DNA from: Aegilops tauschii subsp. strangulata
Lineage: Eukaryota > Streptophyta > Magnoliopsida > Poales > Poaceae
Direction of reading: 5' to 3'
DNA length: 64,000 nt
Assembly: GCF_002575655.3 (NCBI RefSeq)
Contig: NC_053041.3
Location: 374,525,054-374,589,053, forward strand
Within the stretch, counting starts at the first letter, position 1; each line of letters begins with the position of its first letter. The position numbers and the translations under genes were made by a program. Under the pieces are notes generated by a model. That model searched no databases. It was not told the DNA's origin and saw only the letters and a list, made by a program, of their open reading frames with translations. Of this stretch, positions 55,826-64,000 are shown in pieces.

Positions 55826-58800
55826 TGTAAGAACCGTCAAAGTTAGATAACAATAATTTCAACGGCGTTGCCCAAACATTAATTAAAATAATGGAAACAC
55901 CTGACATTTAATTTTTATTATAGCAAATAGCATTTGACCATGCACAACAAAATATTTTCCAAACCTCCATGTATTCTACAAATTTATAATCAGATCTTGG
56001 TCTCATTTTTTTCCACATAAAGTAAATGCCAACTAATGGCCAGTCAAGCAAATTACACTTGTCCCTAGTACAGCCTACAAGAGACACAAGTGGAGGCATG
56101 CATGCAAGCCTAACCACGCATGCATGCCAGATGTAATGCCTCTCCAAGCCGACATAGCTACTAACCCCACTATAAATAGGAGCCATTCCTTTCACTGTGG
56201 TCCATTCCACCTCACACACACACATACACTGGAGTACCACCACCACTTGCCTTTTCACCTTCTGCCACACTGCTGTCCTTCACTGCGGTGAAGCCCTTTG
56301 GGTCGCATGCGCCATCAGGTACTAATCAAGTACCTTGTTGTGTTAGCCCTTCTTGCTTGACTTCTTGTCTATCTTCACCTCGGTTTGAATCAGTCCATGA
56401 GCATCTATTCACCTTGATCTATTTATCTTGCTGTAAAAAGAACAAAATGTTTGCGTAAACACCCAAGTTAGTCAAAACTAATTAGATCAATTGCAAAAGC
56501 TTGTAAAAGTTTCTGTGAATGCCATCTATGGCTTGTACTAGATCTAACATGCCAAGAATCAAATCCTAAGTACTAGTAACTTGCTAAGACATGTATGTGT
56601 GTATCCAAAAGATCAATCTTCCTGTGTATACTACCTTGTTCTAATTATTAATCCCTGCCAATCTGTAGCAAAAATTGAGTGATTGATGTTTATAATCTAC
56701 TCACAAGTAATTAATTTTGGAGTTTCACTGCCACTATTTGCTTCTATATGGTGTTCAAGGATGAGTAGCACTAGTTAGGAACAGCATTTAGATCTAATCA
56801 GTAGCAATACCATGACCACGCCATAGTTTAAATCTTGATTAATCTCATGGCCTTGAGATAAACAAAGAGAAAGAAGGCAATATGGCTGAGTGGGCAATAG
56901 TAGGGCCTGAGATAAAATGAACACTATATGCACACCCACGTTGACATCTAGCAGGCACTCGATGTGAAATTTGGAACACTTATAGAGAAGGAATCAGAAT
57001 TAGTACTTACCAATAGTAGCAGTAGGATGTGGCTAGTCCACACCGTTAGCAGCAGAGCCATGCGACCGAGCAGCGCCGGTGAAGCCGCACACGCCCGACG
57101 CCCGTGGCTGCACGCCTCGTGCGTGTGGCTGCACTGGGGGAGGATGTAGGCATGGAGATGTCGTTGCCGCTGCAGCCGGTGGCAAGCCCACCGGACCTGA
57201 ATTAGGCGGCACTAGGATTGAGTGGTGGCGATGTTTTTGGCGGCGGCGGATAAAATAAATAGGGGGAAATGGTAGAGGGAGACGAGGAGAATCTGTAGGT
57301 GTCCACCGTGTCGCCGGAGATGCCCGGACGGGGCAGATCGAGGCGGCGGCGGCCATGCTCTGTTCTTGGGGAGAGAGAGATAGGTGGGTGGCTGGTTCTG
57401 TTCATGGGATAGCAGAGAAGACGAGGAGAGGAACGAGCTGGGTTCAACGAGTAAAGTACTAGTAGTGCAGGCTACTGTTTCCTTTTTACTTATCATTTTT
57501 TTACTCTCTAGACTGGATGGCATACGTGCATGCTACTCTGATTTGGATGGTTTGATGCATTTTATCTCTCAATGAAACACTAGGACGTATCACAACCTAG
57601 TTAATTAATTATGGCTTGCCCAACATGGCCGTGTTGCTGGATCTTTAGATTTTAAATTAGGAAATATAAACATGGTTGTGAAATAATTATCAGGAGCCGA
57701 TCTCGGATCCGTAGGAGCCATGCCCGGTGGTTCCGAGTTGGTCGAAGCACTATTCGGCACGTCGTCATCTCCTTGACCATGTCTTGATAAATGTTTTCCG
57801 GGCTATGGGTCATTTCCAAAATTTTGCATAAGATTTTAAAATAAATATTTTTCATAAATAAAATGAAATTTGGATTAGGTGGATCCACTGATTTGGCAAT
57901 TGGACCAGATCAGGTGAAGCATCTGTATTAAGTAGTTGTGACCCGGGTAGGGTTACAATATAAATAAATATTTGGTGGGTAAGGGAGCTCATGTTGGTGA
58001 AAGCAACCCAGGGAGGGTCGGCTTGGATGGCGGGCTCCTCTACATAGGGTATCACATTAGGACACAACCAACTGGCGCTTACTTCAAAAGCGGCGCAAAC
58101 CGTACTGACCATAGACCTGGAATGGGACGGGCTGAACCAACTACCCATGCCAAGTAGCTGCCTCTGCATGGGTGAGAAGGTGGCTGTAGCCGGGTAGGTA
58201 CAGTCACCCTAGGGCGGGACCGCCGGTCAGGGGTCTCGACCCGCGGGCCTTTAGTAAGGCAAGGTGGAAAAGCAGAGGTAGTGTACGGGCTGGTTAAAGG
58301 TTCTGGTTCCTTGGTCTAGTCGTGTGCACGGGTAGCGCATGGACGACTTGGACCAAGTGATGCTATGGGTAAAGCAGTACACCTCTGATCAGAGTAAATG
58401 TGATATCACTCCCAGCTTCCGGGTTTGGAAGTGCGTCGTGTGGGTTTTCCTCTGACATAGGATGTAAGATCCCACGTCGCTCTGTCGCCAGTAGATTTTA
58501 TAAATAAAATTTGGTTTTCAACAAAATGGGCTAAGGGAAAATATTTTTACCTAGAAAGTATTTTGAGCTAATGGCTCGGTGGTTGTAGCCGTGGCCGGTA
58601 AAGTTATTCCTCTGTAAAGACTCTTGCATCCACTTTTCCCGGTGACTTGCGGAGTACGTATTTTATATGTGCTCAGCTGCACTTATGTTGTTTTTCAGAA
58701 CAAGAGAGTTATGAGAACTCTGAGGTGATAGAGAATGGTACTTATGATGAATCTGGTCATCTTAATGACTTCGGTTATTCGGAAGTGGAGTATGTTTATG

Positions 58801-59064
58801 AGGAAGTCGACAATCAAGGCTATGAAGAGTAGATGCCCTCCATGGTTGGTTTAGAAGGCACGTAACTAGAAGTGGATGACGATCTATCGTCATGGTCGCT
58901 TAGGCTTAGTCGACACTTGAGGTGTCAATGTAATAAAAGCTTGCCTACTCATGGCAGCTGCACCGTCTTGTACATGATACTGTTCTCCTTCACTGATCCT
59001 AGCGCAACTCTGAAGTGACAGCTTCCGTTACGCCTGACTCTGTCGGACGTAACGGGGCATCACA
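55826..59064 (+). repeat. Gypsy 2, 3' LTR (3239 bp)
   Basis: Starts TGTAAGAACCGTC and ends GGGGCATCACA; the TSD ATAAG follows. Differences from the 5' LTR are scattered, mostly transitions, plus two compensating one-base indels near the start. Confidence 0.95.
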
Positions 59065-59069
59065 ATAAG

Positions 59070-62000
59070 TTCGACCGATGTCATGTGATCCATTCCCGGA
59101 TCACTATTGTACCCCTTGACTAACTCATGGCAAGGCACACTTCAGGTGCGGTACACAGCATAGCATACTGTAGAGCCTACGTCTAAAGCATAGGGGACGA
59201 CCTTCGTCCTTTCTCTCTCTTTTGCCGTGGTCAGGTCTTGAGTCTTACTCAATACTCACACCTTGTAACATAGCCAAGAACTCCTTCTTTGCTGATCTAT
59301 TTTGAACTCCTTCAAAATCTTGTCACGATATGTATTCATTTGAAAGTACTATTAAGCGTTTTTGATCTATCCTTATAGATCTTGATGCTCAATGTTCAAG
59401 TAGCTTAATCCAGGTTTTCCATTAAAAAAACACTTTTCAAATAACCCTGGATGCTTTCCAGAAATTCTACATCATTTCTGATCAACAATATGTTAACAAC
59501 ATATACTCATCTAAAATTCTATAGTGCTCCCACTCACTTCTTTGGAAATACAAGTTTCTCATGAACCTTGTATAAACCCAAAATCTTTGATCATCTCATC
59601 AAAGCGTTCATTCCAACTCCGAGATGCTTACTCCAATCCTTAGAAGGATTGCTGGAGCTTTGCATACTTGTTAGCATCTTTCAGGATTGAAAAAACCTTC
59701 TGGTTGTATCACATACAACCTTTCCTCAAGAAAATCGTCGAGGAAACAATGTTTTGACATCCTATCTGCAAGATTTCATAAATAATGCAGTAACTGCTAA
59801 TATAATTCTAACAGACTCTTAGCATCTCTACGAGTGAGAAAGTCTCATCGCAGTCAACTCCTTGAACTTGCCGGAAAACATCTTAACGACAAGTTGAGCT
59901 TTCTTAATGGTGACACTTACCATCATTGTCTGTCTTCCCTTTAAAATCCATCTGTACCCAACAGCCTTACGACCATCAAGTAGTTCTTTCAAAGTATATA
60001 CTTTGTTTTCATACATGGATCCTCTCGGATTTTATGGCCTCAAGCCATTCCTCGGAGTCCGGGCCCACCATCGCTTCTCCATAGCTCGTAGGTTCATTGT
60101 TGTCTAGCAACATGACCTCCAAGACAGGATTACGTACCACTCTGAAGTAGTACGCATCCTTGTCGTCCTATGAGGTTTGGTAGTGACTTGATCTGAAGTT
60201 TCATGATCACTATCATAAGCTTCCACTTCAATTGGTGTAGGTGCCACAGGAACAACTTCATGTGCCCTTCTACACATTAGTTGAAGTGACGGTTCAATGA
60301 CCTCATCAAGTCTCCACCATCCTCCCACTCAATTCTTTCGAGAGAAAATTTTCCTCGAGAAAGGGCCCGTTTCTAGAAACAATCACTTTTGCTTCCAGAT
60401 CTGAAATAGGAGGTATACCCAACTGTTTTGGGTATTCTATGAAGATGCATTTATCCGCTTTGGGTTCGAGCTTATCAGCCTGAAACTTTTTCACATAAGC
60501 GTCGCAGCCCCAAACTTTTAAGAGACGACAGCTTAGGTTTCTCTAAACCATAGTTCATACGGTGTCGTCTCAATGGAATTGCGTGGTGCCCTATTTAAAG
60601 TGAATGCGGTTGTCTCTAATTCCTAACCCATAAACAATAGTTGTAATTCGATAAGAGACATCATGGTATGCACCATATCCAATAGGGTGCAGTTATGATG
60701 TTCGGACACACCATCACAATATGGTGTTCCAGGCGGTATTAGTCGTGAAACAATTTCCACAATTTCTTAATTGTGTGCCAAACTCGTAACTCAGATATTC
60801 ATCTCTATGATCATATCACAGATATTTTATCCTCTTGTCACGACGATCTTCAACTTCACTCTGAAATTACTTGAACCTTTCAATAATTCAGACTTGTGTT
60901 TCATCAAGTAAATATTCTCAGCATCTACTCAAATCATCTGTGAAGTAAGAACATAACGATATCCACTGCGTGCCTCAGCACTCATTGGACTGCACACATC
61001 AAATGTATTACTTCCAACAAGTTTCTCTCTTGTTCCATCTTACTGAAAACGAGGCCTTCCAGTCATGTTGCCCATGTGGTATGATTTGCATGCCTCAAGT
61101 GATTCAAAATCAAGTGAGTCCAAATGATCCATCTGTATGGACTTTCTTCATGCATATATACTAATAGACATGGTTCGCATGTCTCAATCTTTTCAAAAAC
61201 GAGTGAGTCCAAAGATCCATCAACATGGAGCTTCTTCATGCGTTTTATACCAATATGACTCAAGTGGCAGTGCCACAAGTATGTGGTACTATCATTACTA
61301 TCTTATATCTTTTGGCATGAACATGTGTATCACTACGATCGAGATTCAATAAACCATTCATTTTAGGTGCAAGACCATTGAAGGTATTATTCAAATAGAC
61401 AGAGTAACCATTATTCTCCTTTAATGAATAACCGTATTGCGATAAACATAATCCAATCATGTCTATGCTTAACGCAAACACCAAATAACAATTATTCAGG
61501 TTTAACCCCAATCTTGATGGTAGAGGGAGCATGCGATGCTTGATCACATCAACCTTGGAAACACATATCGTCATCTCACCTTTAGCTAGTCTCCGTTTAT
61601 TCCGCAGCTTTTATTTCAAGTTACTAACACTTAGCAACCGAACCGGTATCTAATACCCTGGTGCTACTAGGAGTACTAGTAAGTACACATTAATATAATG
61701 TATATCCAATATACTTCTGTCGACCTTGCCAGCCTTCTCATCTACGAAGTATCTAGGGTAGTTCTGCTTCAGTGACCGTTCCCCTCATTTCAGAAGCACT
61801 TAGTCTCGAGTTTGGGTTCAACCTTGGGTTTCTTCACTAGAGCAGCAACTGATTTGCCGTTTCATGAAGTATCCCTTCTTGCCCTTGCCCTTCTAGAAAC
61901 TAGTGGTTTTACTAACCATCAACAATTGATGCTCCTACTTGATTTCTACTTTCGCGGTGTCGAACATCGCGAGTTGCTCAAGGATCATCATGTTTATCCC

Positions 62001-62520
62001 TGATATGTTATAGTTCATCACGAAGCTCTAATAGCTTGGTGGCAGTGACTATGGAGAACCATCACTATCTCATCTGGAAGATTAACTCCCACTCGATTCA
62101 AGTGATTGTAGTACTCAGACAATCTGAGCACATGCTCAACGATTGAGCTTTTCTCCCGTAGTTTCCAGGCTTAAGAAACTTGTCAGAGGTCTCATACCTC
62201 TTGACGTGGGCACTAGTCTGAAATCCCAATTTCAGTCTTTGGAACATCTCATATGTTCTGCGACGTTTCAAAACCGTCTTTGGTTCCACAATTTTAAACC
62301 GTTCAACATTACGCACTGAACTATCACGTAGTCATCAAAACGTGTATGTCAGATGTTCGCAACATCCACAAACGACGCTCGAGGTTCAGCACACCGAGCG
62401 GTGCATTAAGGACATAACCTTCTGTGCAGCAATGAGGACAATCCTCAGTTTACGGACCCAGTCCGCATAATTGCTACTATCAACTTTCAACTAAATTTTC
62501 TCTAGGAACATATCTTAGTA
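59070..62520 (-). pseudogene. Angela-type gag-pol remnants (continues at 45543-45141)
   Basis: Heavily mutated, with many stops and shifts, but domain order is clear on the - strand. Gag-like VGVNLPDEIV near 62090 and a Lys-rich segment near 61850. The pre-integrase domain has WHCHLSHIG..RM.KLH and CEPCL near 61280-61160. Integrase remnants lie around 60500-61000 and the linker KFQADKLEPKADKCIF near 60485. A reverse transcriptase start with RKAVGYRWI lies near 59960. The RT/RNase H end continues beyond the gypsy insertion, at 45543-45141. No product can be expected. Confidence 0.85.
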
Positions 62521-63811
62521 GAACTAAAGCGTAAGCTATGACATTATTTGCAAAGACCTTTTGACTATGTTCATGATAATTAAGTTCATCTGATTATTTA
62601 ATGAACTCCCACTTAGATAGACATCCCTCTAGTCATCTAAGTGATACATGATCCGAATCGACTAGGCCGTGTCTGATCATCACGTGAGACGGACTAGTCA
62701 TCATCGGTGAACATCTCCATGTTGATCGTATCTACTATACGACTCATGTTCGACCTTTCGGTCTCTTGTGTTCCGAGGCCATGTCTGTATATGCTAGGCT
62801 CGCCAAGTCAACCTAAGTGTTTTGCTTGTGTTCCGAGGCCATGTCTGTACATGCTAGGCTCGTCAACACCCGTTGTATGCGAACGTTAGAATCTATCACA
62901 CCCGATCATCACGTGGTGGTTCGAAACAACGAACCTTCGCAATGGTGCACAGTTAGGGGGAACACATCTCTTGAAATTTTAGTGAGGGATCATCTTATTT
63001 ATGCTACCGTCGTTCTAAGCAAATAAGATGTAAACATGACAAACATGACATGCAAATCATAAAGTGACATGATATGGCCAATATCATCTTGCGCCTTTGA
63101 TCTCCATCTTCGAGACGCGACATGATCACCTTCGTCACCGGCATGACACCATGATCTCCATCATCGTGTCTTCATGAAGTTGTCTCGCCAACTATTACTT
63201 CTACTACTATGTCTAACGGTTAGCAATAAAGTAAAGTAATTACATGGCGTTTTCATTGACACGCAGGTCATACAATAAATTAAGACAACTCCTATGGCTC
63301 CTGCCGGTTGTCATACTCATCGACATGCAAGTCGTGATTCCTATTACAAGAACATGATCAATCTCATACATCACATATATAATACATCACATCCTTTTGG
63401 CCATATCACATCACATAGCATACCCTGCAAAAACAAGTTAGACGTCTTCTAATTGTTCTTGCATGTTTTACGTTGCTGCTATGGGTTTCTAGCAAGAACG
63501 TTTCTTACCTACGCAAAAGCCACAACGGTGATATGCCAATTGCTATTTACCCTTCATAAGGACCCTTTTCATCGAATCTGATCCAACTAAAGTGGGAGAG
63601 ACAGACACCCGCTAGCCACCTTATGCATCAAGTGCATGTCAGTCGGTGGAACCTGTCTCACGTAAGAGTACGTGTAAGGTCGGTCCGGGCCGCTTCATCC
63701 CACAATGCCGCCGAATCAAGATAAGACTAGTAACGGCAAGCAAATTGAACAAATCATCGCCCACAACTACTTTGTGTTCTACTCGTGCATACAATCTACA
63801 CATAGACCTGG
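62521..63811 (-). other. Angela-type untranslated leader
   Basis: Between the primer site and the gag remnants, about 1.3 kb without a recognisable frame, the expected leader length for this group. Confidence 0.6.
62764..62863 (-). repeat. 60-bp direct duplication in the copia leader region
   Basis: CTTGTGTTCCGAGGCCATGT occurs at 62764 and 62824, followed in both by CTGTA(T/C)ATGCTAGGCTCG. Confidence 0.9.
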
Positions 63812-63823
63812 CTCATGATGCCA
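63812..63823 (-). other. Angela-type primer binding site, mutated
   Basis: On the - strand next to the LTR: TGGCATCATGAG, close to the Met-tRNA complement TGGTATCAGAGC, with one substitution and one inserted base. Confidence 0.8.
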
Positions 63824-63824
63824 C

Positions 63825-64000
63825 TGTTCGTGAACGTAGCAGAAATTCAAAATTTTCCTACGTGTCACCAATATCAATCTAGGAGATGCTAGCAACAAGA
63901 GGGGAGGAGTGCATCTACATACCCTTGTAGATCGCGAGCGGAAGCGTTCAAGAGAACGGGGTTGATGGAGTCGTACTCGTCGTGATCCAAATCACCGATG
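63825..64000 (-). repeat. Angela-type 5' LTR, end only
   Basis: 176 bp matching 43410-43585 with a few differences. It continues past the window edge. Confidence 0.92.

Larger units (their letters stand above)
45544..59064 (+). mobile_element. Complete Ty3/gypsy LTR retrotransposon 2 (chromovirus-like), nested in the copia element
   Basis: 13521 bp with LTRs of equal length (3239 bp each) and the TSD ATAAG at 45539-45543 and 59065-59069. Order: 5' LTR, Met-tRNA primer site, proline-rich extra ORF, gag-pol, polypurine tract, 3' LTR. I counted roughly 55 substitutions between the LTRs by eye (about 1.7%), so it is younger than the copia host. Coding lesions in pol and an altered protease site suggest it is no longer autonomous. 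Confidence 0.96.
43410..64000 (-). mobile_element. Ty1/copia element of the BARE1/WIS/Angela group, degenerate, split by gypsy 2
   Basis: Left LTR 43410-45140; the second LTR starts at 63825 and runs off the window. In - orientation the LTR begins TATTGGAAATATGCCCTAGA and ends CGTTCACCAACA, the BARE1/Angela pattern as I know it. Internal DNA of about 5.2 kb remains (45141-45543 and 59070-63824), with copia domains on the - strand full of stops. The host-side TSD cannot be checked because the right end is missing. It inserted just behind exon 3 of the exon-series gene. Confidence 0.92.

Noticed and set aside
1..64000. CRISPR arrays, rRNA, bacterial operons or prophage
   Set aside because: No regularly spaced short palindromic repeats, no rRNA motifs, and the gene structure is eukaryotic with introns and LTR elements.

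Overview
The window looks like a grass chromosome, most likely Triticeae (wheat, Aegilops or barley). The grounds are a BARE1/WIS/Angela-type copia LTR, two very long-LTR chromovirus-like gypsy elements, a CACTA terminus with long subterminal minisatellites, several MITEs, and few, mostly broken, low-copy genes between them. Nothing bacterial, organellar or CRISPR-like is present. Calls are made by eye from motifs, frames, terminal repeats and target-site duplications (TSDs).

Region by region. (1) 1-733: the end of a protein with two zinc knuckles (FAR1/MULE-like tail). (2) 1.5-9.1 kb: a tandem duplication of about 3.5-4.1 kb. Each unit carries a decayed two-exon gene with a WRN-like 3'-5' exonuclease domain on the + strand and, on the - strand, a compact gene-like element with the architecture of a monocot RNA polymerase III snRNA promoter (RGCCCR motifs, USE, 23-nt spacer, TATA, T-run). 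Its predicted RNA of about 185 nt is not one I recognise. (3) 9.26-10.93 kb: a Ulp1/C48 protease pseudogene on the - strand, cut in its coding sequence by a CACTA terminus at 10931. (4) 10.93 to at least 15.1 kb: CACTA DNA made of nested minisatellites. (5) 16.1-17.9 kb: two head-to-head members of one small unrecognised protein family. (6) 21.49-34.12 kb: a complete gypsy element (- orientation, TSD TGGGG) inserted about 490 bp upstream of (7) an intact intronless exonuclease-domain gene at 34616-35335. (8) 35.7-40.3 kb: a Harbinger-type MITE, a coiled-coil ORF with one internal stop, and a long-inverted-repeat element with its own nested MITE. (9) 40.86-43.27 kb: a gene-like series of three exons that all end in phase 1; exons 2 and 3 code for related peptides. 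(10) 43.41 kb to the end: a degenerate Angela-type copia element (- orientation) whose pol region is split by a second complete gypsy element (45544-59064, + orientation, TSD ATAAG, two 3239-bp LTRs).

The locus reads as a family of DEDDy exonuclease genes and a few small unknown genes, amplified by local duplication and then cut up by successive transposon insertions. The three exonuclease copies, the paired small-RNA-like elements and the phase-1 exon series are the parts least explained by ordinary transposon biology. The intact exonuclease gene, the small-RNA elements and possibly the exon-series gene are the only candidates for host function.
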